From Magnetococcales bacterium (GTDB lineage Bacteria; Pseudomonadota; Magnetococcia; Magnetococcales; UBA8363), in the NCBI GenBank assembly GCA_015232865.1, contig JADFYU010000057.1, positions 1-15,297 on the forward strand: a DNA stretch of 15,297 nucleotides. Direction: 5' to 3'. Shown piece after piece: positions 6,588 to 12,953 of the stretch. Each line of letters opens with the position of its first letter. The stretch's first letter is position 1. Both the position numbers and the translations under genes were made by a program. Under the pieces are notes generated by a model. It did not search any database, was not told the origin of the DNA, and was given only the letters and a program-made list of their open reading frames with translations.

Positions 6588-8983
6588 CCGATTTCGAACT
6601 CCTGGCCGAAAAGATGATTATCCAGGGACTTGACCTCCTCGTAGCGGCCCTTGGCAGCGGCCATCCGCTCCCCCAAAGCGGTAAAGGCTGAGATCCGCCC
6701 CTGATCGGTGGTCTCCACCCAAGCGGCAAAGACCATCTCGGCGAACTCCCGTTGATCCTCCAGTTCGCCCAGAATCGCATCCACCTCTCCAACCACCAGT
6801 TCGAACATGTTGATCTTCTCATCGAGGATCTTCAGTACCTGATCCTCCGCCGTACCACGGATGGCCAGATTGAAGACAAATACCTCCCGGGTCTGGCCGA
6901 TGCGGTGGATGCGACCGATGCGCTGTTCGATGATCATCGGGTTCCATGGCAGGTCAAAATTGATCAGTGTGTTGCAAAACTGGACATTGCGTCCCTCGCC
7001 GCCGGATTCGGTGCACAGCAATACCGGCACCCGGTCCCGGAAGTCGGCGATGGCGGCATCCTTGGCCGGGCCACTCATGCCCCCCTCGAAACAGGCAAAG
7101 TCGATTTTTTGTTCCCGCAAAGCCCAGTCCAGGCGTGCCAGAGTATCCCGATGATGGACAAAAACCATCTTTTTCTCAGTGGCATTGCGCCGCAGAAGAT
7201 CCAGCAGGGCGGTCTCCTTGGCCCCACCGGTCAACGCTTGGTAGCGATCATGAATCTGTTGCCAACGCTCGTCTTCTGGGAGCCTGGCTGCAAAACGGCC
7301 TGTAGCTCCGGCCGCCGCTGCCGGCGAGGAACCGGCGGCGGTCAGGAGCGTGTGCAGACCCAGTCGATGGTGGGTCTCTCCGCCAACCAGGGCTTCACGC
7401 ACCAAGGCGGTCAACGCCTCGTAACAGGCTAACTCCTCCCCCGCCGTATCCAGTCGTACGGTGATGGCTTGGCGCGGCGGCAGGCGAACATCCACCAGAG
7501 AACGGGTGTTGCGGACCATGACCTCACGCATGAGATCCCGCAGCTGTTGCCGGTTGATCGGGACCCGGGGCTTGCGCGGCGTCACATAGGCACTTCGAAA
7601 CTCCTTCTCGGTTTTGAAAATTCCTGGTTTGAGCAGCGTCAACAGATTGTAGAGTTCCAGAAGGTTATTCTGGACCGGAGTGGCGGAGAGCAGGATTAAA
7701 AACCGTTTTCTGAGGGAATCCACCAGTTTCCAGTTCTGGGTGGTGCGGTTCTTCAAGTGGTGAGCCTCGTCAACGATGACCAGATCGAAATTTATTTTGG
7801 CCAAGATGGAAAAATGCGGCTCGCGGCGGGCTGCGGCAATGGAGGCGATGACCAGCTTTTGACTCCAGAACTCCTGGGGGTCCTTGCGCAGAAGCGGGTC
7901 ATAACTGGTGGAAAAGGCGACATCAAACTTACTGGCCATCTCCTCCTGCCACTGCCCGACCAGGGAGGCTGGTGTCAGGATCAGTATCCGTTCCGCCATA
8001 CCACGGAGGAGATACTCCTTGATCGCCATCCCAGCCTCGATGGTTTTTCCCAGTCCCACCTCATCCGCCAGCAGCACCCGTCCCCGAAACTGTCTGAGCA
8101 CTTTGCGCACAGTCTCCACCTGATACCAGTAGGTGTCCACCTGCCGCAGAAAAGGCAGACAGAGGAGTTCATTAAAATCTTGCAAGAGGCCCAGTTGGGC
8201 CAACTCCTCCCGTAATTGGAACCAGATGACCGACTCCTCATAGTCATCTATCCCTGGAAAAGAAATGGTCTCCTCTTCGGGCCAACTGAAGCGGATGGGA
8301 ATGTTGACGTCAAAACGGGGAAGGCAGGAGAGTTCCGTAACGCAGTCGGGAGCCGGTTCCAGACCGTTGGCTTTTGGCGGTGATGATTCAACGTTGCTGG
8401 AAGCGGTTTGTCGAGAAGGTGTTTTCCTGACCGGGCCAGCACCGGGTTTCCTTTTCACGCCCCACCGCTTTTGCGGATCTGGCCATTGTCTTCGTTCAAA
8501 CTTTTTCAGCCAGTTCGCAACCCAGCGACCAAGGTAGGGGCGATGATGATAAAAGGTGCTGGGCATCCAATCGTACAAATCTTCTTTCAAGGCTATATGG
8601 ATGGCTCCTGTCCAACGGTTTTTCTGGGCTGCGGCGATGGCTAGCAGAAGGTGATCTCTCTCGTTGGGAACAAAACGCTTGGCCATCCGTTTTTGATAAC
8701 GGAGGCAAGCATCGGGCTTTTCCTCCAGCAACGCGGCCAGAGAGACCAGGTGCAAAATTTCACCATCGGTGGGATGGGCTTTCAACGCCTGTTCAGCCAG
8801 TTTGAGCGGGTCCGCTTTGCGGGAGTCGAAAGCGTCCAGAAGGATTTCCGCCCAGGCCCGTGCATCCTCCGGTGCCTTTTCAGGTTTTCCCGAGCCGGAT
8901 GCGGTCGGCTGGACAGCCTCCTTCACGTTTTCAGTCTTTGGAATTTCCTCCAACTCCAAAAAAGGTAATGTTTGTTGGTGCAT
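6584..8983 (-). CDS. RapA/HepA-type SNF2 ATPase with long N-terminal helical region
   Basis: A 799-aa protein from the chosen ATG. The core has Walker A ADEVGLGKTIEAG (306-318), motif II VDEAHHLKN (404-412), motif III LLSATPVQN (431-439), motif V TESGGEGRNVQF (658-669) and motif VI EQRIGRIHRIGQ (686-697). The wording resembles RapA (HepA), the ATPase that recycles RNA polymerase, more than the 1465-4158 enzyme. Residues about 40-180 are alpha-helical and repeat-like (LAEQALKAHPTDGEILHLVS suggests TPR-like pairs), followed by a Pro/Ser/Lys-rich linker (about 175-220). I chose 8983 because GGTGAT, matching the 16S 3' end, sits six bases before it. An upstream in-frame ATG at 9046 adds 21 basic residues but has no ribosome site. 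It is first in an operon with the zinc-ribbon and Cys/His proteins. Confidence 0.9.
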   Translation of the reverse strand: MHQQTLPFLELEEIPKTENVKEAVQPTASGSGKPEKAPEDARAWAEILLDAFDSRKADPLKLAEQALKAHPTDGEILHLVSLAALLEEKPDACLRYQKRMAKRFVPNERDHLLLAIAAAQKNRWTGAIHIALKEDLYDWMPSTFYHHRPYLGRWVANWLKKFERRQWPDPQKRWGVKRKPGAGPVRKTPSRQTASSNVESSPPKANGLEPAPDCVTELSCLPRFDVNIPIRFSWPEEETISFPGIDDYEESVIWFQLREELAQLGLLQDFNELLCLPFLRQVDTYWYQVETVRKVLRQFRGRVLLADEVGLGKTIEAGMAIKEYLLRGMAERILILTPASLVGQWQEEMASKFDVAFSTSYDPLLRKDPQEFWSQKLVIASIAAARREPHFSILAKINFDLVIVDEAHHLKNRTTQNWKLVDSLRKRFLILLSATPVQNNLLELYNLLTLLKPGIFKTEKEFRSAYVTPRKPRVPINRQQLRDLMREVMVRNTRSLVDVRLPPRQAITVRLDTAGEELACYEALTALVREALVGGETHHRLGLHTLLTAAGSSPAAAAGATGRFAARLPEDERWQQIHDRYQALTGGAKETALLDLLRRNATEKKMVFVHHRDTLARLDWALREQKIDFACFEGGMSGPAKDAAIADFRDRVPVLLCTESGGEGRNVQFCNTLINFDLPWNPMIIEQRIGRIHRIGQTREVFVFNLAIRGTAEDQVLKILDEKINMFELVVGEVDAILGELEDQREFAEMVFAAWVETTDQGRISAFTALGERMAAAKGRYEEVKSLDNHLFGQEFEIG

Positions 8984-9081
8984 TGGATTATCACCGTAAA
9001 TGGTATGAACTACATATCCTGTCCTATTTTTTTTCTTGTCTCCCATGATTTCAAAACGTTTTTAGTGTATCACGCCAAATT

Positions 9082-9216
9082 ATGAAAACGCATTTGATCT
9101 CACACATCCAGACCATTTTTTCTGCACTTGGGACTAACGCCGGCCTGCGTCTTGAAGACTTGGCTTTGAGACATCAGGTCTCGGTGCTGAAACGCCAGAA
9201 TCGCAAACACAACTGA
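9082..9216 (+). pseudogene. N-terminal remnant of a DDE (rve/integrase-core) transposase
   Basis: ATG at 9082 opens 44 codons ending with TGA at 9214-9216. The reading includes FSALGTNAGLRLEDLALRHQ followed by VSVLKRQ. From family knowledge, the pattern of a short hydrophobic lead, then LR-E-LALRHQL-VL-RQ, is the start of IS3/IS481-like integrase-core transposases that normally run about 300 residues. Here everything after the first 40 residues is missing, and unrelated sequence follows directly. This marks past insertion-sequence activity between the RapA operon and the antitoxin cluster. No terminal inverted repeats could be identified. Confidence 0.6.
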
Positions 9217-9279
9217 TCCTTTGGATTCAGTCAGTTACCTTGTCTCACCATGAGCGTCTCATCAGGGTATCACGAACCC

Positions 9280-9528
9280 TCATGGATCGCCATCGTTACC
9301 ATCTCCTCCCCACTTTTCCGGCACAATGAACACCGGTCGCTCTTTGGCATCCATCAGAGCCATTTCCAGATCTTTTACGATTCCTTCCGGCCCTTCTTCC
9401 TCATCCACTAAAAAATGAATCGGATTAGCGGTCATACTGGTCGCCTTGTCATGGTCATCATAATAGACCTCGTGCAGTGAATAGTGGCCTTCTGGATGTT
9501 TGCAGACACGGTAATTCCAATAGCTCAT
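9280..9528 (-). CDS. Small conserved hypothetical protein (YWNYRV... HEVYYD type)
   Basis: An 82-aa acidic protein beginning MSYWNYRVCKHPEG, then LHEVYYDD (about 18-25), MTANPIHF (about 32-39), EEGPEGIVKDLEMAL (44-58) and ERPVFIVPE. I recognise the WNYRV-HEVYYDE-DP-LE-AL-RPV arrangement from other bacterial small hypothetical proteins, but no function is known to me. The start is supported by AGAGGAG on the minus strand a few bases upstream of ATG at 9528. It is transcribed away from the antitoxin operon, with which it shares a 103-base divergent promoter region. Just past its stop a hairpin AGGGT/ACCCT (9264-9268, 9276-9280) lies within a wider CCATGAG/CTCATGG pair (9248-9254, 9279-9285), without a T-run. 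It could be a stand-alone cargo gene. Confidence 0.75.
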   Translation of the reverse strand: MSYWNYRVCKHPEGHYSLHEVYYDDHDKATSMTANPIHFLVDEEEGPEGIVKDLEMALMDAKERPVFIVPEKWGGDGNDGDP

Positions 9529-9552
9529 TCCAAACTCCTCTTTTCAATCGGC

Positions 9553-9568
9553 ATAAAATAACTTTTAT
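9553..9568. promoter_or_regulatory. Palindrome in divergent promoter region, candidate operator
   Basis: ATAAAA-taac-TTTTAT is an inverted repeat with 6-bp arms in the 103-base gap between the divergent small hypothetical gene and the DinJ-like antitoxin gene. Both the ribbon-helix-helix and XRE proteins encoded downstream belong to families that usually repress their own promoters through such symmetric sites. The AT-rich composition makes chance symmetry more likely. Confidence 0.3.
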
Positions 9569-9631
9569 TGTTTACTTCTTTCTCATTCAGAGGTACAGGT
9601 CAAGTAATTTCAACCATTGGAGGAATGATTG

Positions 9632-9841
9632 ATGAAACATCGGCAAGATCGGCAATATGAAATACTTGAAATTCAGATAGATGCTGGTCTCAAACAGCGG
9701 GCCGGGGCAGTTTTTCAAAAGTTTGGTTTGAGCCACTCCCAAGCGATTGAACTGTTTTTAAAGGCGGTTGTTCGGGAAAAATCCCTGCCGTTTGAATTTG
9801 ACCGAGCTACTCCACCAAATCCTGACTGGAAGAAAAGGTGA
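9632..9841 (+). CDS. RelB/DinJ-family ribbon-helix-helix antitoxin-like protein
   Basis: A 69-aa protein. The RHH strand is YEILEIQID (about 8-16), followed by helix FQKFGLSHSQAIELFLKAVV (28-47), which matches the DinJ/RelB pattern of a G-L-S helix turn and an FL--VV end. Then comes EKSLPFEF (49-56), the usual DinJ end of the DNA-binding part. The C-terminal tail that normally wraps the toxin is very short (TPPNPDWKKR), and the expected RelE/YafQ-type toxin gene does not follow. The start was set at ATG 9632 because GGAGG (9619-9623) lies eight bases upstream; the TTG at 9629 is too close. The stop overlaps the ATG of the XRE gene by one base (TGATG), so the two are translationally coupled. 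It is likely a DNA-binding autoregulator. Confidence 0.8.
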   Translation: MKHRQDRQYEILEIQIDAGLKQRAGAVFQKFGLSHSQAIELFLKAVVREKSLPFEFDRATPPNPDWKKR

Positions 9842-10098
9842 TGAGCAAGGAGTTTCAGCAGCTTAGGAAACGTTGGCTGGCGGATCCGAAATCGGTTGAT
9901 GTGGATGCCATTGGTAATCCGGAATATCGCATCTCCCTATCATTGATCAAAGCACGGTTGAAGGCCGGGTTGACCCAAAAGGAGGCGGCTGGTCGGATGG
10001 GGATGAGTGTCCGAACCGTCTCTCGCTTGGAAAGCGGCAATATTCCCATCATCAGCTACTATGCCGCTATTGCCAAAATAATTGGAAAACGGTTGTAA
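9841..10098 (+). CDS. XRE-family helix-turn-helix regulator
   Basis: An 85-aa cytosolic DNA-binding protein. Residues 33-85 form a Cro/C1-type HTH: LSLIKARLKAGLTQKEAAGR (about 33-52) then MGMSVRTVSRLESGN (53-67) and a last helix YYAAIAKIIGKRL. LTQKEAA and the RTVSRLESG recognition helix are typical of HigA-type antitoxins and phage-like repressors. The N-terminal 30 residues carry LRKRWLADP and the NPEYRISLS stretch, as in HigA-like proteins. It overlaps the DinJ-like gene by one base and is probably expressed with it. In ordinary toxin-antitoxin operons one partner would be a toxin; here both are antitoxin-type. It could be the regulator of the whole rightward gene set. A 61-base gap separates it from the fusion gene. 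Confidence 0.88.
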   Translation: MSKEFQQLRKRWLADPKSVDVDAIGNPEYRISLSLIKARLKAGLTQKEAAGRMGMSVRTVSRLESGNIPIISYYAAIAKIIGKRL

Positions 10099-10159
10099 AT
10101 CAAGCTCATGCTGACAAAAGCAGTGAGAGATCCATCATTATGATTACAAGGAGAATGTC

Positions 10160-11095
10160 ATGCCGATTACCATCAACCTACCCCGCGAATTGGAGGATTT
10201 TCTCCAGTCCTGCGCCGAGGCACATCACTATCGGGATCTGGATCATGTGGTCTGTAATGCGCTACGCCTACTTCGTCAACGAGAGGAAAAGAGAGCCGAA
10301 TTCATAGCCATACTCAATGTTTCTGCAACTCAAGCCAAACGCGGGGAGGGTATTTCGGCTGAGCAGGTGTTTCGTGAGGTTGATGAGATTATCCGTAATG
10401 GCGGACGCCCCAGTGTGTATGTCGATGTCGAGGTCAGCGAATGGCTGGCTAGGGATGCCAAACGTTATGGTGGCATTCACCAACGATCTGTCGGTGATCA
10501 GATTGAGCACTGGTGTCGCATCGGCCAGATCGCCGAGGCCAATCCCAACACTCCTTACGGTGTCATCTTCGATGAATGCGGTCTTGGCCTGGAACCATGT
10601 GACGCCCCCTTAGTAAGCATCAGACAGGGGTTGAAGGAGGCCCTTGATCGAGAGGATCAACGGCAAGCAGCAGACAAGATCATGTTGGAAGACCGGGCGG
10701 TGCTCCGGCAACTGGCTGAAGCCGGGCATGATGATGAAGAGGATGAGCCCCAGACATCGTCAACACCATCTCGGGTTGCCCTGTATATCCGGACGGCCAC
10801 CGTTGACCCTGATCGGGAATTTCTGAACAAGCAAATGAAACAACTTATAGAATATGCGGCCGCGCATGGAATGGAGATTGCCCGCAGTTACGTCGATGAG
10901 GGGAAAAGTGGACTGACCCTTAATGGACGCGAGGGGCTTGAGGAGTTGCTTGACGATATCCAGTCCGGGCGGGCCGATTTTGAGGCCGTACTGATCACCG
11001 GCATCAGTCGCTGGGGACGGTTTCCAGGTGCTGATGCCGAAATCGAGGAAGTCATAAAAAAACGGGGCATTCGGATCGAATACTGCGACCAGTAA
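10160..11095 (+). CDS. ParD-like RHH + ParD_like + catalytically dead serine-recombinase fusion
   Basis: A 311-aa protein made of three parts. Residues 1-80 look like a ParD/CopG ribbon-helix-helix antitoxin: strand PITINLPRELEDFL, then RGEGISAEQVFREVDEI. Residues about 86-136 match the ParD_like antitoxin family (VDVEVSEWLARDAKRYGG, then RSVGDQIEHWCRIGQIAE and NPNTP). After an acidic linker (DDEEDE, about 191-196), residues 205-311 are a serine-recombinase catalytic domain (RVALYIRTATVD, DEGKSGL, SRWGRF, IRIEYC). The catalytic Ser of R-x-S-T is Ala213 (R-T-A-T), while Arg211 and both arginines of SRWGR remain. The protein stops where the recombinase would continue into its DNA-binding part. 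By eye, this domain is about half identical to the N-terminus of the downstream recombinase. The start is supported by AAGGAG (10148-10153). I infer a non-catalytic regulator of recombination. Confidence 0.85.
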   Translation: MPITINLPRELEDFLQSCAEAHHYRDLDHVVCNALRLLRQREEKRAEFIAILNVSATQAKRGEGISAEQVFREVDEIIRNGGRPSVYVDVEVSEWLARDAKRYGGIHQRSVGDQIEHWCRIGQIAEANPNTPYGVIFDECGLGLEPCDAPLVSIRQGLKEALDREDQRQAADKIMLEDRAVLRQLAEAGHDDEEDEPQTSSTPSRVALYIRTATVDPDREFLNKQMKQLIEYAAAHGMEIARSYVDEGKSGLTLNGREGLEELLDDIQSGRADFEAVLITGISRWGRFPGADAEIEEVIKKRGIRIEYCDQ

Positions 11096-11165
11096 AAAAA
11101 AGCAGGAAACATCTTTACTTGTTTTGGTTGTAATGGTAACTGTGTTGAACGAAAAAATACTTCAA

Positions 11166-11177
11166 AACCATATGGTT
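11166..11177. promoter_or_regulatory. Perfect 12-bp palindrome before the recombinase, candidate site
   Basis: AACCATATGGTT is its own reverse complement. It lies 229 bases upstream of the recombinase ATG in the only sizeable gap of the rightward gene set. Three to four such 12-mers are expected by chance in the whole window, so it is weak on its own. Position makes it a candidate operator for the RHH or XRE proteins, or a crossover core, since serine recombinases often act next to their own genes. Confidence 0.25.
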
Positions 11178-11191
11178 GATTGATTATAGAG

Positions 11192-11362
11192 ATGAGAATA
11201 GGTGAAAAAGCACAAAGAGAGTTTGCCAAGGCTGGAAAAGGCATCCTCATTCAGGGTGCAGCCGACTACGACCTCCGAATACGCAATGGAGATAGAAGAG
11301 GCATATACAGGCCGGATTCCAAGAGGATCCAGGAATTCAACCAAGATGCGGGCAGGCAGTGA
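11192..11362 (+). CDS. Possible small basic protein between the fusion and the recombinase
   Basis: A 56-aa frame from ATG 11192 to TGA, starting MRIGEKAQREFAKAGKGILI, with DYDLRIRNGDRRGIYRPD and RIQEFNQDAG. It is strongly basic and has a sequence that reads like a real folded fragment, but I do not recognise a family and see no strong ribosome site (only TAGAG before ATG). A second overlapping plus-strand frame from GTG 11202 to 11384 has poorer composition. The rest of the 310-base gap (11096-11405) holds the 12-bp palindrome and no other gene. It could be a small regulator or the remnant of a longer gene. Confidence 0.35.
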   Translation: MRIGEKAQREFAKAGKGILIQGAADYDLRIRNGDRRGIYRPDSKRIQEFNQDAGRQ

Positions 11363-11405
11363 TGCCTTGCGCATAAAAGATTAATAATAAGAGGTCCAAT
11401 TGCCA

Positions 11406-12953
11406 ATGGATGACCAACAGAGACTGCTCCCATTGATCAGGGCTGCCCAGTATGTCCGCATGTCGACGGAACATCAACAATATTCTACCGACAACCAATC
11501 GGACATAATCAAAGAGTACGCCGAACAAAATGGGATGGAGATTGTCCGGACTTATGCTGATGAAGGTAAAAGTGGCCTGAATATCGAGGGGCGAGCATCA
11601 CTTCAACAGATGTTAGAAGATGTGGAGTCTGGGAATGCTGATTATGAAGTGATCCTGATTTATGACATAAGCCGTTGGGGCCGATTCCAGGATGCCGACC
11701 AAAGTGCATACTATGAGTATGTCATCAAGAGGAAAAAAGTTCGCATTGAATACTGTGCGGAGATGTTCAAGAACGACGGATCCACCGCCTCGGTGATCGT
11801 CAAAAATGTTAAACGGGTCATGGCCGGGGAGTACAGCCGGGAATTGTCCAAAAAGGTATTCCATGGCCAGTGCCGGTTGATTCAAATGGGATACCGGCAG
11901 GGGGGAATGGCTGGATTCGGTTTAAGACGAATGTTGGTAGACCAGCAGGGTACTCCGAAGGGAGAATTGAAACTGGGTGAGAAAAAGAGTCTACAAACCG
12001 AGCGGGTGGTTCTGGTTGAGGGTCCGGAGGAGGAGGTAGCAACAGTTCGATGGATTTACGACCAGTTTCTCAACCATGGTCGCATGGAGTCGCAAATTGC
12101 CCAAGCCCTGAACCGGCAAGGGATTCTATCGGATCTCGGTCGCCCCTGGAACCGTGGGACGATCAAGCAGGTTTTGACTAACGAAAAATATATCGGCAAC
12201 AACATTTATAATCGCCGATCATTCAAGCTCAAACAAGAGCGGGTCAATAATCCGCCGGACATGTGGATCCGTCACGATGATGCGTTTCCCGCCCTGATTG
12301 GCAAGGATGTGTTTTATCAGGTTCAGGGAATCATGCTGGATCGAGCCCGGCGATATTCGAGCGATGAGTTGATATCCCTTCTGGCAGAACTCTACAAGCA
12401 GAAGGGATTTCTTTCTGGAATCATCATTGATCAAAGTGACCATTTACCCTCCAGCAGCGTCTATCAAAGCCGATTCGGCAATCTGCTGACCGTCTACAGA
12501 TTGGTTGGGTTTACGCCAGATCGGGATTACAGTTTTCTGGAGGTAAACCGCAGACTTCGGGAGTGGCACCCGAAGGTGGTCTCCGAGGTGATCACACAGA
12601 TTGAAGAGATGGGCGGCGGTGTTGATCGTGAGGATGGGACTGATCTGCTCAATATCAATCAGGAATTTTCTTCCTCTCTGGTCATCGCCCGCCACAAAGA
12701 GACGCCAGCCGGATCCTCCCGTTGGTTCCTCAGATTTGATGCCTCCCTTCGTCCTGACATTACCATTGCCGTCCGCATGGATTCCAACAACCGGGAAATC
12801 CGGGATTACTACCTCTTTCCCAACATCGACACCAGCCGGACTGGTCTTCGACTGGCGATTCGCAATGGTATCGATGTGGATGCATTCCGATTTGACAACC
12901 TGAACTATTTTTTTGAAATGGCCAAACGTGTTCCAATACGGAGAAGCGCATGA
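11406..12953 (+). CDS. Serine recombinase with non-zinc C-terminal domain
   Basis: A 515-aa site-specific recombinase expected to cut and rejoin DNA through a phosphoserine link. The catalytic domain (about 10-145) has RAAQYVRMSTEHQ with Arg18 and the nucleophile Ser20, DEGKSGL (52-58), and YDISRWGRF with Arg90 and Arg93. The Recombinase DNA-binding domain (about 162-270) includes YRQGGMAGFGLRRML and RPWNRGTIKQVLTNEKYIG. Unlike standard large serine recombinases, the remainder has no cysteine, so no zinc ribbon. Instead it carries LPSSSVYQSRFGNLL and YRLVGFTPDRDY (about 350-380), which I associate with recombinases encoded beside ParB/RepB genes. ATG 11406 was chosen ten bases after AAGAGGT; a TTG at 11400 is closer. 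The stop overlaps the ParB-like ATG by four bases, so the two are coupled. Confidence 0.92.
   Translation: MDDQQRLLPLIRAAQYVRMSTEHQQYSTDNQSDIIKEYAEQNGMEIVRTYADEGKSGLNIEGRASLQQMLEDVESGNADYEVILIYDISRWGRFQDADQSAYYEYVIKRKKVRIEYCAEMFKNDGSTASVIVKNVKRVMAGEYSRELSKKVFHGQCRLIQMGYRQGGMAGFGLRRMLVDQQGTPKGELKLGEKKSLQTERVVLVEGPEEEVATVRWIYDQFLNHGRMESQIAQALNRQGILSDLGRPWNRGTIKQVLTNEKYIGNNIYNRRSFKLKQERVNNPPDMWIRHDDAFPALIGKDVFYQVQGIMLDRARRYSSDELISLLAELYKQKGFLSGIIIDQSDHLPSSSVYQSRFGNLLTVYRLVGFTPDRDYSFLEVNRRLREWHPKVVSEVITQIEEMGGGVDREDGTDLLNINQEFSSSLVIARHKETPAGSSRWFLRFDASLRPDITIAVRMDSNNREIRDYYLFPNIDTSRTGLRLAIRNGIDVDAFRFDNLNYFFEMAKRVPIRRSA

Noticed and set aside
419..8983. Assignment of the SNF2 genes to DISARM or Zorya
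   Set aside because: The diagnostic partners (methylase, DrmA/DrmB and phospholipase-D protein, or ZorA/ZorB motor proteins) are missing in the window.
11202..11384. Alternative 60-codon frame starting at GTG
   Set aside because: It overlaps the 11192-11362 frame and has a Ser/Thr/Arg-heavy composition without structure-like pattern. I kept the other frame only at low confidence.
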